This document shows, one piece after another, positions 8,804 to 16,778 of a stretch of 64,000 bases of DNA; position 1 is the stretch's first letter, and the number at the start of each line of letters is the position of its first letter. Location: assembly GCA_964494015.1 (NCBI GenBank), contig CAZBQC010000001.1:10074-74073 (forward strand), given 5' to 3'. Source of the stretch: CAZBQC01 sp964494015. GTDB lineage: Bacteria > Bacillota_I > Bacilli_A > RF39 > UBA660. Under the pieces are notes generated by a model, which worked only from the letters and a program-made list of their open reading frames with translations, was not told the DNA's origin and searched no databases. The translations under genes and the position numbers were made by a program.

Positions 8804-11767
8804 GTGAAATTAAAAATTAGAGCAGAATCAAAAGATGCTACAATCTTCATCATTTTTGCAGTTTTTCTTTTATATTTAGTAGCAGTCGGAGTACTTAATT
8901 TATCTAGTTTTGCCAGTTTTGGTGAATTTTATGGTTTAAATCCAATTGAAGCCTTTTCAGGTCGTTTTATTGTCCCAACTATTATCTTTTATTTAATCGC
9001 TTTAGGCTCACTCTTCTTTACGACGGGATCATACTTTTTTGATTTAGAAGAGGGGATTGGTTTTTCTATCGGTTCAAAAAAAGAAAAGGGTTATAGTCGC
9101 TGGGCAACGGCTAAAGAAATGAAGAAAGAGTTAAAACTTGTTTATCCTCATGAAGAGAATTCTAGATATGCGGGTATTCCTCTTATTAATAATGGTAAAG
9201 AAATCTGGGTTGACGACAGTCATTACCATAATTTAGTTATCGGTTCAACGGGTAGTGGTAAGACAACAGCTGTTATTTTCCCGATGGTCAGATTGCTTGC
9301 TAAACATAATGAATCAATGATTATTACCGATCCTAAAGGTGAAATTTATGAAAAGATGGCTGTCATGCTTAAATCACGTGGTTACAATATCGTTTTATTG
9401 AATTTCCGTAATCCTCAAAATGGTAATTCATGGAATCCATTATCGATGCCATATAATCTATATAAAAATGGCAATCAGGATAAATCAATCGAGTTACTTG
9501 ATGACTTAGCGCTTAATATCTTGTATGATGAAACTAATAAAAATGCCGATCCTTTCTGGGAAAAGACCTCGGCCGATTATTTTTCTGGTATTGCTCTAGG
9601 TCTATTTGAGGATGCTGATCCGTCACAAATCAATATCAACAGTATCAGTTTAATGTCGACAGTCGGCGAAGAAAAATTTGGTGGTTCGACCTATATTAAA
9701 GAATATTTTAATGGAAAAGATCCTACTGGTTCAGCCTTCATCAATGCTTCCAGTACGATTTTGGCACCAAGTGAAACCAAGGGAGGGATTCTAGCTGTCT
9801 TTAAGCAAAAGATAAAACTTTTCGCTTCTCGTGAAAACCTATCAGAAATGCTTTCACATAGTGATTTTGATTTGTCGGATATTGGTAAAAAGAAAACCGC
9901 TTTATTCATCATTATTCAGGATGAGAAGAAAACCTATCATTCTTTGGCGACAATCCTTTTAAAACAGTGTTATGAAACTTTAATCGACGTGGCTCAAGAT
10001 AATGGTGGCGAACTGCCCATTAGAACTAATTTCTTAGTTGATGAGTTTGCCAATATGCCACCTTTAAAAGATATTGACGTTATGATTACAGCAGCTCGAA
10101 GTAGAAAAATTCGTTTTACTTTGATCATTCAAAACTTTGCTCAGTTAAATGAAATTTATGGTAAAGAAACAGCTGAAACTATTAAGGGTAACTGTGGAAA
10201 TATGCTTTATTTGATCAGTACCGAGTTAGCTGCTTTGGAAGAGATAAGTAAAATGTGTGGTGAAGTAAAATCTAAAGAGAAGGATAAAACTGCTTCGACA
10301 CCATTAATTACCGTCACTGATTTACAAAAATTAAAGTTAAATGAGGTCATTATCCGAAGAATTCGTCTTTCGCCATTTAAGACTAAATTAAAGGCCGAAT
10401 ACGAAATGAATTGGGGAAGAACTTATCCGAAAGCTCAGTATCCAGTTCGTGAAAAACAACCGATCAATATCTTCGATATGAGGACTTTTGTCAAAGAAAA
10501 AAAGAAAGCTAAGATGAATGAAATTTTGAATATGGATGCCAGTGGCAGTGATCCAATGGGAGGGTTTAATCCTAATATGCCACCGTTCTTTAATCAAAAT
10601 ATGTTTAACAGTGAATCGCCGCCAGTTCAGGCTAATCCATATGGGATGAATGATCTTCCTCCTAATAATAACGATTTTAATATCGATGACTTGGTTAAGA
10701 AAATTGATCAGAAGATTGCTGAACTGGAAGAGGAAGAAAAAAGAAATAATCTGGCCATCGCAGCTGAGAATACCAATTTACTGGAAGAACCAAAGGCAAG
10801 TCCTAATTTAGATCAAGCTATGGACAATTTTAAAATTGATCAGCCAATGATGGAAGAAAAACAGGTTGCTGAAGTCAGTCCTAGTCCAGGACCAGTATCA
10901 TCGGAAAAAATTGTTGATTCTGATGTCGTCAATCAACCAAAAAACAATATTTTAGAAGCGGTCCCAATTCCAAACAATAATTATTTTGAACCAATTTCTA
11001 AGAAGGAAGTTGTGCCAGCTAATATTAATTATCGTGATTTATATAATGACGAAGAAGATTCTGGCGGTGCGGTTCGGGAGATGGATAATATCAATCCCAA
11101 GGCTATTTATAACGTTTTAGAATCAACTAATTATGAATTGCCTAAAGAAGATAGACCGATTATTAAGGATGAGAAACCTTTAGAAGACAAGGTAGTGGTA
11201 AGTGAACCAGTTAAGGAGGAACAACCAATACTAAATGCTGATTCCATACCAGTTAATGAAGAGGAGATTAATGATTTATTTAAGAGTTTGAAAAATAATG
11301 TCGAGGAAGAAACTTTCTTTGATCAAAGAACACCTTTAAATAACAGTTTCAGTAGTCGACCTCGCTGGTTTGCTGTCGAAGAAGAGAACCAAGGTTATAC
11401 AGCAGTTAGAAGACCAAAATCAAATAATCAGAACTCAGCTTTTGATTCAACTAACCACCCTAATGATAAAGTTTTTGATAAGGGTTTGCCAGAAGATAGT
11501 TTTATCAGTCAGGAAACAGTCAATTTAAAACCAGTTGATCAACCAGTGGTAGTTGAGAAAGTAAAGTTGGAAACTGATGATCTGTTTAAACCTAAAGACG
11601 CTAATCTCAATTGGTTTTCCGAACACGAAAATGATATAAAAAGTACAACTTTAGCAATTAATCCGGAAAATCTTCAAGAAGATATCAAGCAAGAAACCGT
11701 TAATGAAGAAACCGAATATAACGAAATAACTGATGATCAATTCTTTGATGATTTCTTTGATGACTAG
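8804..11767 (+). CDS. VirD4/TraG-type coupling ATPase with long disordered tail
   Basis: GTG start behind a strong ribosome binding site (taggaggt). Two N-terminal membrane helices lie near residues 10-32 and 55-80. The ATPase domain has Walker A GSTGSGKTT (147-155), Walker B LVDEFANMP (about 411-419) and the GGS/TraG-like core, ending near residue 570. VirD4 proteins recruit substrate to the type IV secretion channel. The remaining ~410 residues are very rich in Glu, Asp, Asn and Pro with no recognisable fold, an unusually long acidic extension. Coupling proteins often use C-terminal additions for substrate binding, so the tail may define cargo (inference). The gene ends the operon at a strong terminator. 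Confidence 0.88.
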   Translation: MKLKIRAESKDATIFIIFAVFLLYLVAVGVLNLSSFASFGEFYGLNPIEAFSGRFIVPTIIFYLIALGSLFFTTGSYFFDLEEGIGFSIGSKKEKGYSRWATAKEMKKELKLVYPHEENSRYAGIPLINNGKEIWVDDSHYHNLVIGSTGSGKTTAVIFPMVRLLAKHNESMIITDPKGEIYEKMAVMLKSRGYNIVLLNFRNPQNGNSWNPLSMPYNLYKNGNQDKSIELLDDLALNILYDETNKNADPFWEKTSADYFSGIALGLFEDADPSQININSISLMSTVGEEKFGGSTYIKEYFNGKDPTGSAFINASSTILAPSETKGGILAVFKQKIKLFASRENLSEMLSHSDFDLSDIGKKKTALFIIIQDEKKTYHSLATILLKQCYETLIDVAQDNGGELPIRTNFLVDEFANMPPLKDIDVMITAARSRKIRFTLIIQNFAQLNEIYGKETAETIKGNCGNMLYLISTELAALEEISKMCGEVKSKEKDKTASTPLITVTDLQKLKLNEVIIRRIRLSPFKTKLKAEYEMNWGRTYPKAQYPVREKQPINIFDMRTFVKEKKKAKMNEILNMDASGSDPMGGFNPNMPPFFNQNMFNSESPPVQANPYGMNDLPPNNNDFNIDDLVKKIDQKIAELEEEEKRNNLAIAAENTNLLEEPKASPNLDQAMDNFKIDQPMMEEKQVAEVSPSPGPVSSEKIVDSDVVNQPKNNILEAVPIPNNNYFEPISKKEVVPANINYRDLYNDEEDSGGAVREMDNINPKAIYNVLESTNYELPKEDRPIIKDEKPLEDKVVVSEPVKEEQPILNADSIPVNEEEINDLFKSLKNNVEEETFFDQRTPLNNSFSSRPRWFAVEEENQGYTAVRRPKSNNQNSAFDSTNHPNDKVFDKGLPEDSFISQETVNLKPVDQPVVVEKVKLETDDLFKPKDANLNWFSEHENDIKSTTLAINPENLQEDIKQETVNEETEYNEITDDQFFDDFFDD

Positions 11768-11773
11768 AGAAAC

Positions 11774-11827
11774 TTCCTACCTATTTGTAATACTATAACA
11801 TATAATACAAATAGGAGGGAGTTTTTT
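11774..11827 (+). terminator. Terminator of the type IV secretion operon, overlapping the next ribosome binding site
   Basis: CCTATTTGTA (11780-11789) pairs perfectly with TACAAATAGG (11806-11815). A lower stem of about five pairs continues outward to 11774/11821, then six T residues follow. The loop is 16 bases. The right arm contains GGAGGG (11814-11819), the only ribosome binding site for the gene at 11832, so the hairpin also hides that site. Confidence 0.82.
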
Positions 11828-11831
11828 ATTT

Positions 11832-12125
11832 ATGGATACCATCGCCGTTATCGACTTTAAAAAAATAACTGGTATGGTTAAAGTAATAGATTTAAGAGAT
11901 AATTATAAATATAATTTAAATAAAATACCTAATTCTATCAATGTACCATTTAGTTTTCTCATTACCAATCCTGATGATTATATCAATAAAAATGATACTT
12001 ACTATTTAATTTGTGAGTATGGTAAAAAGAGTTTAGAAGTCTCTAAGATTCTCAATCGACAAGGTTATAAAACGATTAGTATCTTAGGAGGATATCGAGA
12101 TTATCAAAAAGAAGTTTCTGATTAA
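11832..12125 (+). CDS. Single-domain rhodanese-like protein
   Basis: A 97-residue rhodanese homology domain: VIDLRDNYKYNLNKIPNSIN near the N-terminus is the domain's conserved first half, and CEYGKKS supplies the active-site Cys loop (six-residue loop as in sulfurtransferases), followed by GGYRDY near the end. Rhodaneses carry sulfur as a cysteine persulfide in thiosulfate or tRNA/cofactor sulfur chemistry; the acceptor here is unknown. The gene sits between two terminators, so it is a small unit of its own, and its ribosome binding site lies inside the upstream terminator stem. Length is standard for a single-domain rhodanese. Confidence 0.85.
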   Translation: MDTIAVIDFKKITGMVKVIDLRDNYKYNLNKIPNSINVPFSFLITNPDDYINKNDTYYLICEYGKKSLEVSKILNRQGYKTISILGGYRDYQKEVSD

Positions 12126-12136
12126 ACTTCTTTTTT
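12109..12136 (+). terminator. Terminator of the rhodanese gene
   Basis: AAGAAGTTT (12109-12117) and AAACTTCTT (12124-12132) form a perfect 9-bp stem with a six-base loop, followed by T residues to 12136. The stop codon lies in the loop and right arm. Confidence 0.85.
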
Positions 12137-12219
12137 GATGATTAAATGATGATAAATTGAAGATAACCCAATTTATCTAAGAAAGATAAATATAACAAGT
12201 GAAGATAAATAATTAAAAT

Positions 12220-12262
12220 CATCACTAAATATCTATTATGTTGATATTGGTGATGTTTTTTT
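12220..12262 (+). terminator. Second terminator before polA
   Basis: Arms 12220-12233 and 12243-12255 form about 13 pairs with one bulged A, followed by seven T residues. It lies about 85 bases after the rhodanese terminator and overlaps the polA promoter, insulating polA from read-through. Confidence 0.7.
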
Positions 12263-12270
12263 GTTATAAT
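12241..12270 (+). promoter_or_regulatory. polA promoter
   Basis: TTGATA (12241-12246), an 18-base spacer and TATAAT (12265-12270) with an upstream TGT, giving an extended -10. The -35 lies in the right arm of the preceding terminator hairpin. polA starts 22 bases after the -10 behind ggaggg, so the mRNA leader is very short. Confidence 0.75.
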
Positions 12271-12292
12271 ATTTTTATAGTGGAGGGTAATC

Positions 12293-14908
12293 ATGAAAAA
12301 AGTTGTTTTAGTTGATGGAAATAATATTTTATTTAGAAGTTATTATGCAACAGCTTATAGTGGCAATATGATGAAGAATTCAAAGGGTGTACCAACTAAT
12401 GCTGTCTATGGACTTATCAATATGTTAAATAAGATTATTAGTGAAGAAAAACCTTCCTATATTCTCGTAGCACTCGATAAAGGTAAAACTTTTCGTCATG
12501 ATAAATACGAAGTATATAAACAGGGCCGAATTGAAATGCCTGATGAACTTAAGACTCAATTTCCTCTTGCGAAAGAGATTATTAAGGCGATGGGGATCAA
12601 GTATTTAGAAATAGATAATTATGAAGCCGATGACATTATCGGAACGTTTTCGAAAATAATTAATCAAAGTAGTGATCTATCGGGAGTTATTATTAGTAGC
12701 GATAAAGATTTATTGCAGTTGATCAGTGATAAAATTGAGGTAAAATTATTAAAACAAGTTGATTATCTTCGTTTTAATGAACAATACTTTAAAGAGACAT
12801 ATGGATTTGAACCTCTTAAAATGATTGATTTAAAGGCTTTGATGGGAGATGCTTCCGATAACATTCCGGGAGTTAAGGGAATCGGTGAGAAAACAGCACT
12901 CGATCTACTTCATGAGTACGGTAGTTTAGAAGGTGTCTATGAACATGTTCACGAGATTAAGGGAAAACTGCAAGAAAAGTTGTTGACTGGTCGAGAAATG
13001 GCCTTTATGAGTAAGGATATTGCAACTATTTATCAGGATATTCCAATGGACGTTTCAATTGCCGACATTCTTTATCAAGGAATTGATCAGACAAATTACT
13101 TAAAGCTTTTAGAAGAATTAGAGTTTTATTCGATCATTAAAAAATTAGATTTAAAATCAGATTCAAAAACAAATAAAGAACCAGTTCTCAATAAAAAGTT
13201 CGTTATCGTTAAAGATTTAAAAGAGATTAAAAAAGATGATGAGTATGCTCTTTATTTAGAATTATGTGGATACAACTATCACACCGCTAAACCGTTAGGA
13301 GTTAGTTTAGTGATGGAAAATGCAACTTATTATTTACCATTTGAATTGTTGAAGAATGATCCTTACTTTTTCCAAGATGGTAAAAAGAAATATACTTATG
13401 ACTTGAAAAAGTTACTAGTTACTTTTAAGTATCATAATCTTTTTATCGATGGACAAGTTATCGATTTGATTATTGCTCTTTACTTGTTAAATTATAATAT
13501 CAAGAATGATATTAGTTATGTCGCTCGTAATTTTGGCTATGAAATACCTTTTTATGAAGAGGAATTCGGAACACTTGCCAAACTACACGAACCAGATTGT
13601 AATTTTTTAACTGAAATATCTATCAAAAAGTGTGAATTTATTTATAGTGAAAAAGATAATATTTTAAATAAACTTGGGGAAGAAGGAGCTGCTGACTTAT
13701 TTTATCAAATTGAGATGCCTTTAGTTTATGTTTTGGCTGATATGGAATATACGGGTATTTTAGTTTCCAAAGATTTTTTACTCGAGATGGGTGAGGAAAT
13801 TAAAGTTAAGCTTAAGAAGTTAGAAAGTGAAATTTATGATTTAGCTGGATTAGAGTTTAATATTATGTCACCTCGCCAGTTAGGAGAAGTACTATTCAAC
13901 AAAATGGCAATCAAGTATCCTGGTAAGGTTAAAGATAATGTTTATTCGACCAGTAAAGAAGTTCTTGATAAAATTAGAGGCTATCATCCAATTATTGATG
14001 TTATTACTGACTATCGAACCTATGCCAAACTCTATAATAATTACGTCATCGGTTTAGTTAGTGAAATTAAAGAAGATGGGAAAATTCATACGACCTATAA
14101 CCAGACTCTAACAAGAACCGGTCGTTTATCGAGCGATAGCCCGAATCTTCAGAATATTCCGGTTCGCCTAGAATATGGAAGATTGATTCGTAAAGCTTTT
14201 ATTGCTCATCCCGGGAATTGTTTAGTATCTTTCGACTACTCACAAATTGAACTTAGGATTTTTGCACACTTATCGAAGGCTTCTAATCTAGTTCAAGCTT
14301 TTGTCGAAGACAAAGACATTCATAAACAAACAGCAAGCGATATCTTTAATGTCGCCTTGAATGAAGTCACTAGTGCCATGAGGCGAACAGCCAAGGCCGT
14401 CAACTTTGGTATTCTTTATGGGATCAGCAGTTTTGGTTTATCAGAGGACTTGGGAATCGATGTCAAGAGTGCCAAAAAATTTATCGATAAGTATTTAGAG
14501 ACTTATCCTGGTATTAAGGAGTACATGGAAGAAGAGATCAAAGAGGCTTACAAACTTGGATATGTGACGACGATTATGAATCGTAAACGAACGATCGATG
14601 AACTTAAAAATAAAAATTACATGATTAGAAGTCAAGGAGAAAGAATGGCTCTTAATACCCCAATTCAAGGTAGTAGTGCCGATATTTTAAAAAAAGCCAT
14701 GATCGATATTTATCAAGAATTTAACAACAGAAAATTCAAAAGTAAACTTTTGCTTCAGGTTCATGATGAATTAGTTTTTGAAGTCGTCAAAGAAGAAGAA
14801 AAAAAAGTTATTGAACTAGTTAAAGAGATTATGGAGCATGCATATAATTTAATTGTACCACTCAAAGTAGATGTCAATGTTGGCACTAACTGGTACGAAG
14901 CAAAGTAG
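12293..14908 (+). CDS. polA: DNA polymerase I
   Basis: A full-length 871-residue family A polymerase. The 5'-nuclease domain (1-~290) has DGNNILFR, NYEADDIIGT and SSDKDLLQL. The central 3'-5' exonuclease-like domain has lost the first catalytic Asp (LYLEL where family members have DxE), so proofreading is probably absent, as in many Firmicutes. The polymerase domain carries motif A DYSQIELR (Asp648), motif B RRTAKAVNFGILYG and motif C HDELVFE (Asp825). The enzyme fills gaps in excision repair and removes Okazaki primers. mutM follows two genes later, the common Firmicutes arrangement. It has its own promoter and ribosome binding site ggaggg. Confidence 0.97.
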   Translation: MKKVVLVDGNNILFRSYYATAYSGNMMKNSKGVPTNAVYGLINMLNKIISEEKPSYILVALDKGKTFRHDKYEVYKQGRIEMPDELKTQFPLAKEIIKAMGIKYLEIDNYEADDIIGTFSKIINQSSDLSGVIISSDKDLLQLISDKIEVKLLKQVDYLRFNEQYFKETYGFEPLKMIDLKALMGDASDNIPGVKGIGEKTALDLLHEYGSLEGVYEHVHEIKGKLQEKLLTGREMAFMSKDIATIYQDIPMDVSIADILYQGIDQTNYLKLLEELEFYSIIKKLDLKSDSKTNKEPVLNKKFVIVKDLKEIKKDDEYALYLELCGYNYHTAKPLGVSLVMENATYYLPFELLKNDPYFFQDGKKKYTYDLKKLLVTFKYHNLFIDGQVIDLIIALYLLNYNIKNDISYVARNFGYEIPFYEEEFGTLAKLHEPDCNFLTEISIKKCEFIYSEKDNILNKLGEEGAADLFYQIEMPLVYVLADMEYTGILVSKDFLLEMGEEIKVKLKKLESEIYDLAGLEFNIMSPRQLGEVLFNKMAIKYPGKVKDNVYSTSKEVLDKIRGYHPIIDVITDYRTYAKLYNNYVIGLVSEIKEDGKIHTTYNQTLTRTGRLSSDSPNLQNIPVRLEYGRLIRKAFIAHPGNCLVSFDYSQIELRIFAHLSKASNLVQAFVEDKDIHKQTASDIFNVALNEVTSAMRRTAKAVNFGILYGISSFGLSEDLGIDVKSAKKFIDKYLETYPGIKEYMEEEIKEAYKLGYVTTIMNRKRTIDELKNKNYMIRSQGERMALNTPIQGSSADILKKAMIDIYQEFNNRKFKSKLLLQVHDELVFEVVKEEEKKVIELVKEIMEHAYNLIVPLKVDVNVGTNWYEAK

Positions 14909-14917
14909 GGATTAATT

Positions 14918-15865
14918 ATGAAAATGACTCCCATTAAGACTTTAATTATAAGTTTTATTGGTAATACTTTTTTATCCGTCTTTAAAATCGTGGCCGGTTT
15001 TTTAGGAAATTCTAAATCTTTAATCGCCGATGGAATTCATTCTTTTAGTGATTTAGCAACTGATCTTTTTTCTATTTTAGGAGCTAAATTATCTCATAAG
15101 CCAGCTGATCGTGATCATCCTTATGGCCATGGCAAATATGAATATATCACGAGCAGTGTTATTTCCATCACCATTATTCTCTTAGGTGTTTTTCTAATGG
15201 TCGATTCTTTTAATGGTAAGTCAAGAATTCCTGACTTGAGAATTCTTTGTGTTGTCATTGTAGCGATCATTACAAAATATTTTCTAGCTAGATTCATCTT
15301 AAAAAATGGCAAGAAATTTAAGAATCAAATCTTAATATCTTCTGGAAAAGAATCTTTTCTCGATGTCTTGACATCAGTCTTTGTCTTTTTGATTGTCATT
15401 CTTTCCCAATTTGCTAAAGAAATAAAATTTTTGAGTTATATCGATAAATCTGGTTCTTTAATAATTGGAATTTTCATTATTATTAATGGCCTTAAATTAT
15501 TGGGAAGTAATTTATCCCATCTCTTGGGTGAAATTGAAGAAGATACGGAGATCTATGATCAAATCAATGAAATAATTAAAGATAATTATCGCCATGTTAC
15601 CTTAATAAATTTATTACTCGTCAAGTATGGACCATATTATCAAGCTCATATTAAAATTGGACTTGATCGCGGTACCAAAGTAGAAACTTTAACAGAAATG
15701 ATCGATGTAATAGAAAGTAAAATTAAACAAAAAATTATCAATATTGGTTATATAACAACCAGTATTGATTGCTTGAATGAAGGATGTGATTTAGATGCCA
15801 GAATTACCAGAGGTCGAAACAGTAAAAGAAACACTAAAAAGAAAAATTTTAAAGAAAAAAATTAG
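14918..15865 (+). CDS. Cation diffusion facilitator family metal efflux transporter
   Basis: A 315-residue CDF protein with the metal-site signatures DGIHSFSDLATD (transmembrane helix 2) and DHPYGHGKYE, several hydrophobic helices over residues 1-200 and a soluble C-terminal ferredoxin-like domain with HIKIGLD. CDF proteins export divalent metals (Zn, Fe, Mn) by proton exchange. It starts 10 bases after polA. Its last 71 bases overlap the start of mutM in another frame, so its basic C-terminal tail (RGRNSKRNTKKKN) is encoded by mutM's first codons. The tail could be dispensable. Metal specificity cannot be read from the sequence. Confidence 0.9.
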   Translation: MKMTPIKTLIISFIGNTFLSVFKIVAGFLGNSKSLIADGIHSFSDLATDLFSILGAKLSHKPADRDHPYGHGKYEYITSSVISITIILLGVFLMVDSFNGKSRIPDLRILCVVIVAIITKYFLARFILKNGKKFKNQILISSGKESFLDVLTSVFVFLIVILSQFAKEIKFLSYIDKSGSLIIGIFIIINGLKLLGSNLSHLLGEIEEDTEIYDQINEIIKDNYRHVTLINLLLVKYGPYYQAHIKIGLDRGTKVETLTEMIDVIESKIKQKIINIGYITTSIDCLNEGCDLDARITRGRNSKRNTKKKNFKEKN

Positions 15866-16610
15866 TAAAGTTACGGTTTTACATGATAAAATTATTGCCT
15901 TGCCAAGTGTCGATGAATTTAGAGGACAGTTAATTAATCAGGAGATCGTCGATATTCGAAGAAAAGGTAAGTGGTTGATTTTTGTCTTAACTGATTATTA
16001 CTTGCTTAGTCATTTGCGCATGGAAGGAAAATATTTTTATAAAGAAGCTAGTGATCCAATAAGAAAACATGATCACGTCATTTTTGATTTTAGTGATGGG
16101 ACAAGCCTTAGATACAATGATGTTCGAAAATTTGGAAAGATGTATCTAGTCGATGATTTGGAGAAAGCTGTTCCCTTTTTAGAAATAGGTTTGGAACCAT
16201 GGGATGAAAAATTGGTTCCCGATTATCTAAAATCTAAATATCAAAAGAAGAGACTTCCGATTAAGACTCTTTTATTAGATCAGACGATCATTACGGGAAT
16301 TGGCAATATCTATGCCGATGAAATTTTATTTTTAAGTAAAATTAATCCTCTACTTAAACCCAGTGATTTAACAACTCAAAACTTATTAGATATTATTGAT
16401 AATACTAAAAGAGTATTAGAGAAGGCCATCAGTTTAGGTGGAACGACAATTAGGAGCTATACTTCGAGTGAGGGAGTGACAGGAAAATTTCAAAATGAGT
16501 TGTATGTACATGCTCGAGAAAAGGGAGAATGTTTAGTCTGTAAAACGGAAATTATTAAAATAAAAGTCAATGGCCGGGGCACTTACTATTGTCCAAACTG
16601 TCAGAAATAA
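15795..16610 (+). CDS. mutM: Formamidopyrimidine-DNA glycosylase (Fpg)
   Basis: The start is fixed by MPELPEVE, whose Pro2 (exposed after Met removal) and Glu3 are catalytic. That places the start 71 bases inside the upstream CDF gene, with an aaggatgtga ribosome binding site within that gene. The C-terminus carries the zinc finger (CLVC ... CPNC) that closes Fpg proteins, and the H2TH region includes GIGNIYADE. The 271-residue length is normal. The enzyme removes 8-oxoguanine and formamidopyrimidines and acts with polymerase I, whose gene is just upstream. Translation is likely coupled to the CDF gene through the overlap. Confidence 0.96.
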   Translation: MPELPEVETVKETLKRKILKKKISKVTVLHDKIIALPSVDEFRGQLINQEIVDIRRKGKWLIFVLTDYYLLSHLRMEGKYFYKEASDPIRKHDHVIFDFSDGTSLRYNDVRKFGKMYLVDDLEKAVPFLEIGLEPWDEKLVPDYLKSKYQKKRLPIKTLLLDQTIITGIGNIYADEILFLSKINPLLKPSDLTTQNLLDIIDNTKRVLEKAISLGGTTIRSYTSSEGVTGKFQNELYVHAREKGECLVCKTEIIKIKVNGRGTYYCPNCQK

Positions 16611-16654
16611 ATCAATTGATTTTGAAATTAAATAAAAAGTTATATATTTAGTTT

Positions 16655-16692
16655 GTACCTAATACATTATTTGTATTAGGTACTTTTTTTTT
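16655..16692 (+). terminator. Terminator after mutM
   Basis: GTACCTAATAC (16655-16665) and GTATTAGGTAC (16673-16683) form a perfect 11-bp stem with a seven-base loop and a run of nine T residues. It ends the polA-CDF-mutM transcript. Confidence 0.92.
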
Positions 16693-16724
16693 ATTCATTT
16701 TTCAGAAAAGGATGATGATTTTTA

Positions 16725-16744
16725 GGATTTAACCTGGGAAATAA
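16725..16744 (+). repeat. Left copy of a 20-bp imperfect direct repeat flanking the accessory block
   Basis: GGATTTAACCTGGGAAATAA matches 19973-19992 at 17 of 20 positions. The two copies lie just outside the KilA-N gene and just after the nucleotidyltransferase terminator. They could be insertion boundaries or remnants of a shared upstream motif. Confidence 0.4.
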
Positions 16745-16778
16745 GCAATAATTTATTTTATAGAATGGAGGAACAAAA

